Assembly (NCBI RefSeq): GCF_000344685.1
Contig: NW_006920412.1
Coordinates: 2,420,617 to 2,484,616, forward strand
Source: Gloeophyllum trabeum ATCC 11539
Taxonomy: Eukaryota; Basidiomycota; Agaricomycetes; Gloeophyllales; Gloeophyllaceae
Direction of reading: 5' to 3'
Length of the DNA: 64,000 nucleotides
The position numbers and the translations under genes were made by a program. Within the stretch, counting starts at the first letter, position 1, and each line of letters starts with the position of its first letter. Positions 50,094 through 61,944 of this stretch are shown piece by piece. The notes beneath the pieces are model-generated. The model did not search any database and was not told where the DNA came from. It worked only from the letters and a program-made list of their open reading frames with translations.

Positions 50094-53020
50094 TGACCTA
50101 GAATTGCATGTGAAGTGGACTTGAATATGTAATTGTCTTTGCTCGATTAGCGCGATACAATCAACCCGCGCATTTACCTTGTATTCTCGAGTCGTGTTCC
50201 CGTACACTGCGAGCACTTCATTGAAAACACTGCAGTCCTCAAAGTGCACGGGAAAATAAACGGAAAAAATCTGCCCGAAGGCGAGATAAAGTGGAAAAAA
50301 TTGAGTTCAAGTAATGGCTCGGACGGAGACCGCCCTCGCCACCACTTGATCAAGCCGCGCACACCAGCCAACACCGCCTACCCACTCTCGAGGCCTCTAC
50401 GGCCACCCCCGCTACGATAACAGCCCACCGCTGAGCGGCGAACACGACAATCTGCATGTGTTGGGCAACCCCTGCTCCACTGCTACTTCCCCTGGTTTAG
50501 TCAACACAGAGTTTTCACACCACCCACCGACGAGGAGATCCGTCGTCTACTTTCATCCTTCGCGGCATCGCGACATTAGTAGAAGCATTGACGTCGCCTG
50601 AACGTGTCACCCTGCTTTATAGCGAGCCCGCTTCGACTCACGCAACAGCCCACCTCTCGCCGACAACCCGCCTACCGCCCTCCACGCCTGCCTCCGTGGG
50701 TAATACCGACAGCCTCCCGATTCCCCCGTTCCGCATCACGCCAGAGTGCTCTCCGAAGGTGACATGCCTCCACCCAAGCCCGAGGACCAGGCAGCCCCCA
50801 CCCGCCGCTTAACACTCTGCGCCACAAGTGCACTCGAGCCATGGCTCTGTTGATCGTCCCGAAGGAACCACAACTACACCGCGCAGCGAGAGGTATGCAG
50901 TACAAAGCGAGTAAACTGCCCTTCTTCGGCCCATCAAACTGTAGGCGTGTTTGTGAAGCGAAACATCCTGATCCACGAACACTCCGTGGACACATCTCGG
51001 GCGAAAAGGTAGCTGCTGAGGCTGCTGGTACGAAAGAGGAGACGAGACGTGAAAAAGCAAATAAACGAATGAACCGGGTCTTTGGGGCCCTGTTCGGCTG
51101 AAGCAAACGAGCAGAAGTCGAGTACGCAAGCTAGGAAGGACAGAGGTCCAAGATTGGCGCGGACGCAAGCTCAACGTACCATGCCACGAAGCCAGATGAA
51201 GTATCAGGAGTTCTCGAGAGTAGATGAGGATTGCTTACTAACGCACAGCGGTTATTCGCAGTCCGCCTTCCTGTAATGGAAGGGCAGAAGTTGGGGGCGG
51301 ATAGGCATCAACTGGTATAGCGAGTCTTGAATACCTACGGGATAATCATCAGTGAGCGCTATCGGGTGGCTGCTATAGATACCTACCTGCGTTGCACTTG
51401 CGCCTGGAAAGACCTCCCGAAGTCGCTGGCATAACCCAGCCCAGCTCTCTCCTGTGCGTACCTTTTAGATCATGCGTCCACATCTCCAACCCGGGCTCCG
51501 TCGTCCAAGTCTCCACGTAGCCATGTAAATCTCGCACGCGCGCGCCGGCGCTTCCGGGCTACCCATCCAACTCCCCCGCACTGCAGCCCGATGTGCGGCA
51601 TGCGGCAGGAAAAGAAGGAAGAGCCCGCGGCGATGGGAATCTACTCAAACTTCGCCGGGGTTTGAGCATCAATCGCTCAGGGAAATGAGTCAAGAGACTC
51701 AGGCTGCCAATGTCCTGTTCGTAAAGCTCATTTTGCCTCCCGAGGGGAGGGAGGAGTGATGTTTAAAAAGAGCGTTTAGGTGTGAGAGAATAAGACCAGA
51801 TGAATACACCTCGAAATGTCCGCCAGGAAGTATGAGCAACGCTGGGCGAACGGGGCCTCATGGGCCTGTGCGTATCCCAGTCGACGCCACTTCCTCGTAA
51901 CACCTGGCTCCCGGTCTGTGCGGAGCTCGCTCGCCCAACAACTGCACCTAAAGTCCCGCGACGCTTCTCTAGTACCATAGACCAGAGGACCATCACCGAT
52001 CCTTAGTCAAGGGCTCCGTGTCATCCCGGTGTCGCCTTCCTTCTCCCGACCTCAGTCAGGATCCAGGATCCCGTAGGCAACACGGACAGGAGCTTGTGCG
52101 TGGACGACGGATCGGCGATTATCCTGGATCTGGCCTTTGGCACGTTCCGGAGATGCGATAGTAGATGCAGCCATCGAGGTCATCGCAAGCGAAAAGAACA
52201 TGGAAGCCAGAACGACGGATGCGCACCGATACACCTGACAAACACCTTGGCGAGGTAGGCATCATCTCGGCCACGAGACTCTCAGCACGAACGATGGCCG
52301 TTGCTCAGACCACCGCGCTGCAAGACAATCAACTCCTCTTGAGCAGAATCGGACACGTAGCAACCTATGGACACTTAGGGTTAGAATTCACTTCGGGTTA
52401 GGAAGTGATGTGGCTAGTAGCAGGAACAAGGACGACGGCGAGAAGGGTGCGGATCGCATGAAAAGGGGTCTGGAGCGATGAGGACCATCGGAGAGGCACT
52501 GGACGGGGTCTTGCGCAGGCGTCTGCGTTGTCGGAGGCCGTCGCTGATGCAGGTTGAGGTTGAGGTTGCGCTGAGCCACCGCCGTCGCTTGCCGCGCCAA
52601 GACACGTACACATGGGCAAACAACACGTACACATCACCAAATAATTTCAGCCACATTGGCTCCTCTGCGCACTCAGTCGCCGCTCTGCAGCGCTTGCTTG
52701 CTCAGAATCCTCAGATAGTCGGAGTCATCTTAATGCTGCTTTACTACTGTACCATTTCGATCAATTCGGCAGGCGGTGTGATATGTGACACGTTTTATGG
52801 ATTCGTCTCGGTTTGTTGATTCGTCAAGTTGCTATATATGGTGCGAAGTGGCGCCGCAGGCAAGCTCCGGATACCTGATATGGAAGGTCTCACGGTCGGG
52901 GAGGTCCTGTGACATGTGACGCGCGCCAAATTTCGTCTTCGGCAGGTACCTTGACCCAACTCGCCGTGTAATGACATCGGAGAGTGATTAGAATCTCTTG
53001 TAGGATGATATAATGGGTCT
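50094..53020. other. 2.9-kb gene-poor stretch before second N run
   Basis: Open frames exist, for example a plus-strand stretch 50,520-50,812 and 50,841-51,101, but they lack domains or a splice model I can defend. A possible exon at about 50,944-51,008 ends in GTAGCT. No tRNA or transposon ends seen. A small intron-rich gene could be hidden here. Confidence 0.3.
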
Positions 53021-53645
53021 TTGGGATACAGAGGATGTGTAATGGAATTTTTTCCCCTTATACATAAGGATGTACATCATAGCTTTCCTATTCCCTCAAT
53101 TCCCATGCTCAACCACCCATTGATTGTGCTTGCAATGCTCAACAGATTACCTTGTGAGATCCCATATACATCATGAAAGGTGTATAATTATTTTATTCAG
53201 CTGACTTGAGGCAGACTTAACCAATTAGCATGTATGACTCGGGATGGTACACTTCTTGTTATGGCTGTAGGCAGAGATATTATGCTTCAGTACACCCAAA
53301 TATCTGCAAGGGAAGGGAACCATATCAAGAATGCTATATATGAAGTCTGAGAGAAGCTGTGCAGTCTTTAGTGCATTGGAGAGCGGAAAGGCGACCTCCA
53401 GTGTGACACCAGAACGCGGTTGTCACACACGTCACACAGCCAGACTTCAGGCGTGTTGTGACTCAAATGCGCCACGCGCATGCAGCTTCCTAGAGTCATT
53501 TTTGGCTCTTGCGACATTAGTACCAAATGTTCTGAAGACATATCTGGATGTATCGGAAAACTCGGATTCTTCGAAAATGCATCGTATCTTCAAACACTAG
53601 TCAAACAGATCTCTTTTTCACCCTATATGGAGGGAAAGAGGCAAA
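53021..53645. repeat. Direct repeat, copy 1 (left flank of second N run)
   Basis: 625 bp ending exactly at the N run and repeated at 53997-54621. A few mismatches lie only near 53,045-53,055, at the outer edge. AT-rich, no gene recognised inside. Confidence 0.95.
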
Positions 53646-53996
53646 NNNNNNNNNNNNNNNNNNNNNNNNNNNNNNNNNNNNNNNNNNNNNNNNNNNNNNN
53701 NNNNNNNNNNNNNNNNNNNNNNNNNNNNNNNNNNNNNNNNNNNNNNNNNNNNNNNNNNNNNNNNNNNNNNNNNNNNNNNNNNNNNNNNNNNNNNNNNNNN
53801 NNNNNNNNNNNNNNNNNNNNNNNNNNNNNNNNNNNNNNNNNNNNNNNNNNNNNNNNNNNNNNNNNNNNNNNNNNNNNNNNNNNNNNNNNNNNNNNNNNNN
53901 NNNNNNNNNNNNNNNNNNNNNNNNNNNNNNNNNNNNNNNNNNNNNNNNNNNNNNNNNNNNNNNNNNNNNNNNNNNNNNNNNNNNNNNNNNNNNNNN
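53646..53996. other. Assembly gap (351 N)
   Basis: Unknown bases whose edges coincide with the ends of the flanking direct repeat. Confidence 0.99.
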
Positions 53997-54621
53997 TTGG
54001 GATACAGAGGATGTGTAATGACATCTTTTTCCCTTATACATAAGGATGTACATCATAGCTTTCCTATTCCCTCAATTCCCATGCTCAACCACCCATTGAT
54101 TGTGCTTGCAATGCTCAACAGATTACCTTGTGAGATCCCATATACATCATGAAAGGTGTATAATTATTTTATTCAGCTGACTTGAGGCAGACTTAACCAA
54201 TTAGCATGTATGACTCGGGATGGTACACTTCTTGTTATGGCTGTAGGCAGAGATATTATGCTTCAGTACACCCAAATATCTGCAAGGGAAGGGAACCATA
54301 TCAAGAATGCTATATATGAAGTCTGAGAGAAGCTGTGCAGTCTTTAGTGCATTGGAGAGCGGAAAGGCGACCTCCAGTGTGACACCAGAACGCGGTTGTC
54401 ACACACGTCACACAGCCAGACTTCAGGCGTGTTGTGACTCAAATGCGCCACGCGCATGCAGCTTCCTAGAGTCATTTTTGGCTCTTGCGACATTAGTACC
54501 AAATGTTCTGAAGACATATCTGGATGTATCGGAAAACTCGGATTCTTCGAAAATGCATCGTATCTTCAAACACTAGTCAAACAGATCTCTTTTTCACCCT
54601 ATATGGAGGGAAAGAGGCAAA
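53997..54621. repeat. Direct repeat, copy 2 (right flank of second N run)
   Basis: Near-identical to 53021-53645 at a constant offset of 976; only this copy continues into unique sequence. Probably an uncollapsed contig overlap. Confidence 0.93.
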
Positions 54622-55516
54622 GTACCGGAAATCCAACATTTCCGATACATTTTAATCATCCTTCTGAGCATTTCTCTCAGCTATATCTTAGCCTGATTCT
54701 CGCAGTGTGAAGTGATCTACGTGTTCTCATTTTTGTGACACTCGCTATTAGGGAACAAACAAAGCCAAATAACTCGCTGCGCGACCCAGGATTGCATCTC
54801 CCCATTACTAGTAACCTTCAACAGAATACCACTTATTCCAGCCCTTTCTCAGCTCGGTGCTTACGGGACATCTCCCCTACCACCTCAAGGCTCAGGCTCG
54901 AACCGGTAGTACATAACGGGGAAGTCGGCCATATGCTCACAAGTCCTACAGGATCTTGGCTGCTGTTATGGATTACCTGGGATGCTGGTGCTCATCAGCA
55001 GGTCCATATCGCCATCAACGTGTGCTTACACCCCCATCACAGGCATCATTTTCTTAACAACTCACCACAAGACTGCAGTCTGTATCGATATCGAGGTCTT
55101 TGAATGTGCTCTATCCCAAGGTTTCAGCGCTTTCTATGCTCTCTGATGTGTGGTTGTAAACTTGTTGTGAACAATGATAGAACATGCCAGTGGTTTACAA
55201 TGCAAGTCCGATTTTGAAGGCTCGCACTCTTGTCGCACTCTCTGCATGCTTCGATACATCTGGGCATGACTTGGCAATCACACTCCTGGTAACGATGGTT
55301 AATTCGTGTTGTCTCTACTCTCTGATGGAGTGTGACACTGCCTATCCTGCCTCTTCTTGTTAAAAGCTTTTAGAGTGGTCGAGATGCGAAGTGGGTCTTT
55401 CTCTTCGATGTCCCCCATTTCCCTGCACTGCGTGTCCTCTTCTCTCAGGTGCTGGTCATCCCATCTTTTTGTCGGACTCTGAGGACCTTTCTTTCACAAA
55501 TCGGACACCTGTCATC
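54622..55516. other. Intergenic upstream of class-3 lipase
   Basis: A 122-codon plus-strand frame (54735-55103) lacks any recognisable feature. Otherwise promoter sequence; pyrimidine-rich tract just before 55517. Confidence 0.35.
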
Positions 55517-56511
55517 ATGATCCTTCTTGTCTGCATCCTCACTTCTCTGGCTGTTCTTTCTGTGCATGCACGTCCAATTGTTCACCCTCAGGCTGACACA
55601 ACCATCCGCGCCATTGATGTAGAAGACCTGCTCAAGCCAGCTTGTTATGTTAGGGCTGCATACTGCTCTTCCTCTTCAGTACAGAGTTTGACCTGCAGAG
55701 AGCCCTGCACTTCCCTGGGCGACGTTGAGATCCTTCTCACTGGAGGTGATGATGTGGAGACACCAAGATTCTACATCGCCCACAACAGATCCGCAAATAG
55801 CATTGTAGTCTCACATCAGGGGACGAATTCACATAACATGTATGGCCCTAATGCATTATCCACGTCAGCGTAAAATGTATTTATCATGCCACCAGACTCT
55901 CCATACTCAATGACCTGGAATTGCTTAGGAATCCTCTCAACTCAACTCTGTTCCCGAAGGCTCCGACTGAAGCCAGTTTACATGCCGGATTCTATGAGAC
56001 CTTCGACCGGACAGCTCAGTCGGTGCTGTCAACAGTTTCCGCCGGGTTGAAAAGCAAGGGTGCAGATAACGTCCTCATAGTAGGTCACAGCCTTGGGGCA
56101 GCAATAGCAGTGTTGGACGGGATGATGCTGAAGACGATGCTCCCGGCAAACGTACCAGTTCAAACACGGGTTTTTGGGCTTCCTCGGATGGGAAACTCCG
56201 AATGGGCTAGTTTTGTGGACGATACAGTGTGTCTTCGTTATTCTTTTTGTGGTGTACTGTAGACTGAGGATTTGGAGATCAGTGATGCCTTCACTTTCGT
56301 TACAAATAATCAAGACCCGGTTCCGCAGGTCCCCCCGACGATCCTGGGCTTCAAACATCCTAGTCATGAAGTGCATATCCAATCTGGGAATGTCACAGTA
56401 TCCTGCAATGGACAAGAGAATACAGTTTGTCGATGTTATCACATTGTGGTGACGCTATCTGAGCACCGGGATAGCACTGCTCGGCCGGCAATAGCTTACT
56501 CGACTCTTTGA
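55517..56511 (+). CDS. Secreted class-3 lipase (triacylglycerol lipase-like)
   Basis: Three exons (55517-55839, 55896-56226, 56263-56511) give 300 residues. A signal peptide (MILLVCILTSLAVLSVHA) precedes the alpha/beta hydrolase domain. The lid and early strand region read IVVSHQGTN. The nucleophile elbow is VLIVGHSLGAA. The catalytic Asp is in TNNQDPVPQVPP and the His is likely in HPSHEVH. These match lipase family 3 as found in many secreted fungal lipases and feruloyl esterases. The protein should hydrolyse acylglycerols or similar esters outside the cell. Six or more cysteines near the N- and C-termini could form disulfides. The in-frame upstream extension to 55391 is rejected because it would bury the signal peptide. 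Confidence 0.92.
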
Positions 56512-56816
56512 TCGCGGATCATCGAGGGCCATACTTCAAGGCAGCTATCAGGTATCACTCTGCTTGGGTACAGTATAAACTGCCGGCCTAACCTGGATTC
56601 TCGTGGCAGAATGGGCAGGGGAAGTTGTCCCGGTTTTGAAGACGACATCGAAAGCGGTAATTTGCCGTGAGCCGGAACGCACAGGGACACCGCCGGGCGG
56701 CCGATTTTACTATTTATTATTATTGTTCAGATTACAGGACATTGGGACTCGGAAAGAGCATCAAGCTCGGGGTATATTACACGGGTCTTACAAACAAAGC
56801 TGCGTAAAGTCAACCA
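56512..56816. other. Intergenic between convergent lipase and orphan genes
   Basis: No gene seen. Confidence 0.35.
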
Positions 56817-57575
56817 TCACAGTCGAGATATTTCAGAAGTGATCCTATGCCCCCGTGATATCGCAAGTCGCCACCTTCTTTCATCGACATTCTCTACACT
56901 CTCAGTGAACTGAACGCCTTTCTCCCAGATGGTCTGAGGGCTTAGTGGCGGCGCGGGAATGATGCCACAACCCACCAAGTGCTACCATTTTGTTCTATCA
57001 AACATTCTCTGATGTGCACATCCTGACACTCACCCGAACAGCATTGAGGACCGATAGTCTGTCACTGCCATCATGTGCAGCTTGGGTAATGTGGACCTCT
57101 TGAAGAAGGTGCATTAATCTCGCTCCAGTGACCTCGGGCTCTACCTTGCATATCAGGAGCGCAGCGACCATTCTCTGGTCATAGTTGACCATCTGACGTC
57201 CCTCAAAGCACCAGGTAGGCACTCCTCCCTGCATGCTGCGCCGGGCGTGGTATTGCCATGTGCTAACTTTCCTGGGATCCGGTTTCTTTGGTGCAAGGAT
57301 GAGCGTCATTTCAAATTGTGTTCATTCATTCCAAAGGTGCTGCCGCCGATAGAAGGCCATATAGAGGCACCAGTTGTTACTCTTGCTGCTGCTAGGCTGT
57401 TGGGTCGGTGGGCTTTCAATATTTACGTGCTTTGACCCCGTCCCAGCAGAAAGCACACCTTCAGCTCCTCGACGCCTATACAATCAGCGACGCCGTCTGT
57501 ATGTGTGAAAAAGGCCATGCGATTGGCAAGGTTAAGTGGGATGGCCTGTTGTCCTGAGGCAGTCTGCTGCTTCAT
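56817..57575 (-). CDS. Small orphan gene, four exons
   Basis: Exons 57575-57459, 57285-57268, 57228-57034 and 56981-56817 join in one frame to 164 residues. The product opens MKQQTASGQQAIPLNLANRM. The third exon reads as ordered protein (PTWCFEGRQMVNYDQRMVAA; ARLMHLLQEVHITQAAHD) and the last begins HLVGCGIIPAPPLSPQTIWE. All junctions are phase 0. The 39-bp intron between exons 2 and 3 could instead be retained without shifting the frame, giving 177 residues. No signal peptide or membrane segment; family unknown. Exon 2 is 18 bp and is the least certain. Confidence 0.45.
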
Positions 57576-59180
57576 GTCAATGTCTCAGTGAGCCCGCTTC
57601 TTTTAAGGGGCATGTGGGCCCACAAACGCAGGGATGACAAGACAGCTGAGCTGAGCTGAGCTGTTGTTCAGGCATTACCATATAGCTATAGTGAATGCGT
57701 AGTGGCTAACACTGGTCTGACCGCTAAAGCAGCATGCAGAGGAAGTTCCCCCTCACGCTTTTGTGCTCCGGCCCCCAGCGATATATGAACCGCATTTGGA
57801 AAGCACAAAGCCTAGTTTGTGATTGTGGCTGACGGGTTCAACGTACTGCAAGACAACCTTTTGTTTAGTACGGAAAAGAACAAAGGCCCACTAGTAATGC
57901 AACTCATGTGAGGACAACCTGGGTAGCTTCAGCCAGGACCAGGCATGTACAGAAGGGAAGACCCAATTTATAGCTCCTCTCTGATACGGGACTATGGAGT
58001 AGTACACCATTCTCTTCGCCGCTGATATGCACTGACACACAACAATCACCAAGGACCAAAAGAAATAAACCTAAACCCCGCGATATGGGTGAAGGCAGTC
58101 CGAGACAACTGAGGGGTATTTAATAGTTCAAGGGGAAAAGGAGGAGTAAGACACCGTAGGGTAGTCCGTAGGAAGACCTAGAAAAATAAAACAAACACTT
58201 TGACACCTGAAACAAACGCTAGTTGACGCTCCAGAGTATTTATCTCCGAAAAGTCGCAATCAAAGTCGCAAGCAATGACACCTGTCGTAGGATCGTGCTC
58301 GCGGGGGTAGAAATTACTAGAGAGACTTGGTTAATTTTATTTTGCTATGTAGAACGCACCGGAGATAATTAAACCAACAGCGGAGATAAATTACTCGACG
58401 AGTCAGGCCTATTGGCAAAGCTAGGATCGGTTATAATTCGCTAAGTTCGACGCTTTCGAACTTTGAGGGTCGCTGAGATCGTAATGCTAATTCTCTGAGA
58501 TGGTGAAGTGCAAAACTTGTTTTTCTGTATGCTACTTTGTACAATTTATACTACAGGAATGGCTTTGCAACCATCCGGAGATAAATAACAAATAAACGCC
58601 GCTACCCACAGGATTGCTCAGCACTTGCCGCCGTTATACCATACACCATGCGACTCTCTTGCACTCCCACTTGCTCGTCCCAGCCCCTAGAGGTCGCCTC
58701 GACGCTCCGCCACCTGCCCTAAGCGGTCCCATCACTCCACGCGATGTGCCGGTCATGTGCTAATTACCTCCGGCCGCTTGCTGACTGATGCTGGCCTCAT
58801 GGTGACTCGTATGCGTCCGCACCTTCGGTAGTTTGATGGAAACGAGAGGGAGTGAGTGTTGGAGGTTGGGCATGAGGACAACGCCCCTCGATAGAAGCGT
58901 CCGCGGGCCCCGGAGCTAATTCATCTAGAAGTCACATTGGTTAAGTCGCTCCGGAGCTCCTGTTCATGGAGATAAATTGTGGAATGGGTCCGTGTACACC
59001 TCAAGGATGTTAGGAAGTCCGGAGCTAAATAGAAAATTCTTTTAGAGCCCATAGAAGCCTAGAGGCGTGTGAGCGCTATGTCGAATAAGCTCCGGGGGGC
59101 TTGTACGATGTGCTGAGTCCTTGTTTTCGGGGGTCAGATGATCCTGAGGCTTATCACCGCTTCTTGTGTATGCTGTCTAC
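57576..59180. other. Intergenic with repeated CCGGAGATAAAT-like motif
   Basis: No gene seen. A short AGCTG repeat (57643-57663) and, from 58238 to 59030, at least seven good copies of a motif close to CCGGAG(A/C)TAAAT are present. See findings. Confidence 0.45.
58238..59030. repeat. Dispersed short motif, consensus near CCGGAGMTAAAT
   Basis: Copies at 58238-58248 (inverted), 58359-58370, 58381-58392, 58575-58586, 58910-58920, 58968-58979 and 59019-59030, with a half-copy at 58951-58957. The core GGAG(A/C)TAA is constant while flanks differ, which argues against simple tandem slippage. Confidence 0.6.
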
Positions 59181-60531
59181 CTACTTTGGGAGAGGTGGGG
59201 TGTCTGCAAAAAGCACAGAAACCATGCCAGGCGGGTACTGCTCTCTTTGTGCAGCGTCCGCCTTCTCCGCAACAGCTCACACCTCGGCGATTTCCTCTGG
59301 GGTCAACTTAACGGTCGCCGCGCCCAGATTCTCCTTCAAGTACTGTTTGAGAACAACTCTGTCAGAGGACATTCTTTCCACGAATCTTACGGGCTACACT
59401 GGGCCACTGACCTTGACCGATTTGGTCCCCGGGATGGGGATGATGTCCTCACCTTGGGCTAGCAGCGGCGCAATGGCCACTTGGCCCGCCATCGCGCTGT
59501 GATGCTTGCCTATAGCCTTCAGGCTGTCCACGAGCTTCAGGATGTTGGGGAAGTTCTCCTTCGAGTAGCGCAGAATCATGCTCCTGAAGTCGTCTTTCAC
59601 AAAGTCATCAGGAGATCGCTGGAATCACAAGCGTAAGTGCAAGAACACTGAGAGAGTGGTGAGAAATAGAAGTCTTACATATCTCCCTGTGAGCAGACCC
59701 CTCCCGAGTGGGCTGTAAGTGACAACAGCCACGCCCAGCTCCCACGCCATCTTCAGTAGGCTGATCTTCTCATCCTTGATGTCAAGTGTAAATGGTGAAT
59801 ACTCCACCTGGATCGCTGTGATAGGGTGCACGGCGTGCGCACGCCGCAGCGTTGCTGCAGAGATTTCGGAGAGCCCGAGGTACTTCACCTTGCCCGCCTT
59901 GACGAGCTCCGCCATCGCACCAACCGTGACCTCGATCGGCACAGTCTTGTCAGCCCTTCAGAGCCGTCACAGCCCGTCAGCCGGTGATCAATATAAGGCA
60001 GTGGGCAATGGTGTGCGCACCGGTGAAGGTAGTAGAGGTCTATGTAATCATTTTGGAGCCTCTTCAGGGAGGTCTCGAAGCATTGCTTCATGTACTTGGG
60101 TTCGCCGTTGACCAAGTGGTTCGGTTCCGCGGGTGTAGGCCGAACTTGGTCGCAAGGAAGATCTCCTTGCGTTTACCTGTCTTGCTGAACCTGGCTGATG
60201 TCAAGCATTCAAGTAGTCAGCCTGCCGCTGAGGAAGCTCAGATATCCGTGCACGCTCACCATTTACCGATCAGCTCTTCTGAGTCACCGTAAATGTTTGC
60301 TGTGTCCCAGTTGGTGCACCCACTCCTGTACAGCGCATCAAGTAACTAGCATGCAAACATGTTAGTATCTCTATCTCGACACACGCGTTGAAGCTATGCA
60401 GTGACCCTCCGTACCTTCAGACGTTCCTCATCGGAATCCGCCTGCCCATACGCCACGGAGCCGATCCCCATGGCCCCGTACCCGATCACACTCACGGTGT
60501 CATTCCCGATCTTGCGCGTAGGCAGCGACAT
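59181..60531 (-). pseudogene. Aldo/keto reductase, decayed copy
   Basis: Exons 60531-60415, 60345-60260, 60190-60021, 59955-59679, 59618-59412 and 59342-59181 follow the fungal aldo/keto reductase pattern: MSLPTRKIGNDTVSVIGYGA, the tyrosine region [51 protein letters not shown] and QGEDIIPIPGTKS. Two lesions are visible. Exon 3 is one base short of keeping frame, so the reading shifts between ATKFG and VNGEPKY near 60,130-60,140. In exon 6 a TGA (59279-59277) stands where relatives have Arg after AEV, 31 codons before the old stop at 59183-59181. A usually conserved Trp before LLAQG is Pro. The intact family is NADPH-dependent and reduces aldehydes in the cytosol. The lesions could be sequencing errors, but two make decay likelier. 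Confidence 0.8.
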
Positions 60532-61217
60532 TTTCCCTGGCAGTGAGTACTAGTTCTACTTGAGATCTAGACGAGGCGGGTACCCGCATCTTCTGGCGGC
60601 TTATATACTCGCGGTCTGGCTTGGGCATGCCATGATGACGCGTCGACAAGCCGGTACATCATGATAATGTACTGTATGCAGTCTTACAAAGGCTGCCTGA
60701 TGAAATCGGAGGTACCAACTTACTAGGAAGCCGCTCTAGGAATCAACATTCATGTTTGGCAGCGATAATACCCTAAGCTCCTGAAAGATATGGATCCTGT
60801 TACCTCTCGATTGTGATCACAATGGGTAGGGGTAGATTGAGACACAACAAACTGGCATTACTTGGTCTTTACTGCAATACAGTACTATGTTCTGAACAGC
60901 TCAGCTTCGTTCAGTTGTTATAGTTTACAAGGGCACTCAAGGATGTGTCGCCATGCCGCGGAGATATTGAGATACCATCGGGATGCTCCGAACCAGCTCT
61001 GGATTTTCTCCGAGACCCTTCTACAGGAATCCTTTCGAGGCTATAGGCGAGGAACTACAGGAACAGAACAAGAGCTTGGGCGGATAGGATTCGATCCAAG
61101 AAAATGTGGGCTACCGGACACGGTGCAGATGTCCGCGCGTGCACAGATATGAATATTCATGAATGGTCATGAAGCATTTAAAGGCATCGTAAGGGAAACC
61201 CCGCCGAGTTCGCGAAC
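60532..61217. other. Intergenic between AKR remnant and PMP3
   Basis: No gene seen; a 96-codon plus-strand frame (60862-61152) has no features I can support. Confidence 0.35.
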
Positions 61218-61650
61218 TTAACGCATCGCACCCTCAGACCTGGAGATAATCCACCTGCAGTGATGCGGGCCTGTCAAGGAAGCCGGAAAGGGAAGCGGGG
61301 GAGACGTACCAGGCGTGTATCACACCGGGTATCCAAGCGAGGATCCAGAGACAGATGTTAATAAGGACATCTGAGAGTTGGTAGGATATCTCAGGGGCGA
61401 CACCACAGGAGCAGGAGGAGACGGAGATTCTTACCTACACCGCATCCCGTTTCTATTTGACGAGAGGATGAACAGATTCCTTGCAGGGAGATGAACCTTT
61501 GGGACTTACTGAAGAATACTGGGAGGGGCGGGACAAAGCTACAGGGTGGTAGGCTTCAGCAGCACGCTAAACAGTGGACCCACACTCTTGAGCTTACATG
61601 GCAAGGAAATAGAGGATAACGTCGGATGTGGGGGACACAACAGTTGCCAT
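61218..61650 (-). CDS. PMP3: Plasma-membrane proteolipid Pmp3 (UPF0057 family)
   Basis: Five very small exons (61650-61598, 61538-61510, 61452-61435, 61370-61310, 61254-61218) join to 65 residues. The product shows both membrane segments of the family: DVILYFLAIFVPPLPVFF, then the conserved TGCGVDVLINICLWILAWIP and GVIHAW. The short C-terminal tail is polar. Pmp3/RCI2 proteins are tiny two-helix membrane proteins that influence membrane potential and salt tolerance. Donors are GTAAGC, GTAAGT, GTAAGA and GTACGT, and every junction keeps phase. Exons of 18 and 29 bp make it invisible to simple frame scanning. The start ATG gives a normal short N-terminus. Confidence 0.87.
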
Positions 61651-61944
61651 CTCGGACGGTAGCCTTTGAGTGTCTCAATTCGCGAGTTTGGAGTTGGTTG
61701 AAAAGTGCGCGCGACTGGTAGGTTTATGTACCCGACGCACGGCAGGCACTGCGCAATGGCAGACACGCCGTCGGAGAGCTGCTGCAGGTCGTATGAAGTC
61801 ATCCTAATTTAGGTTGAGAGTCACGTGGCAATTCGATCGCGCTTTGCGGTCGTTGCGTCCACCGTCGAACGCGCATGTCTCGACGCCGTTCGTGACGCCT
61901 TCTGCGCCTGCGCCAGCCAGTTGCACGATGTATAGCCATCGCGG

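Noticed and set aside
50588..51101. Plus-strand frames in the 50-51 kb stretch as a gene
   Set aside because: Low-complexity Pro/Ser/Thr reading without a supported start, splice model or family.
57643..57663. AGCTG tandem repeat as a transposon end or origin
   Set aside because: Four units of a simple pentamer with no partner repeat nearby; probably slippage.
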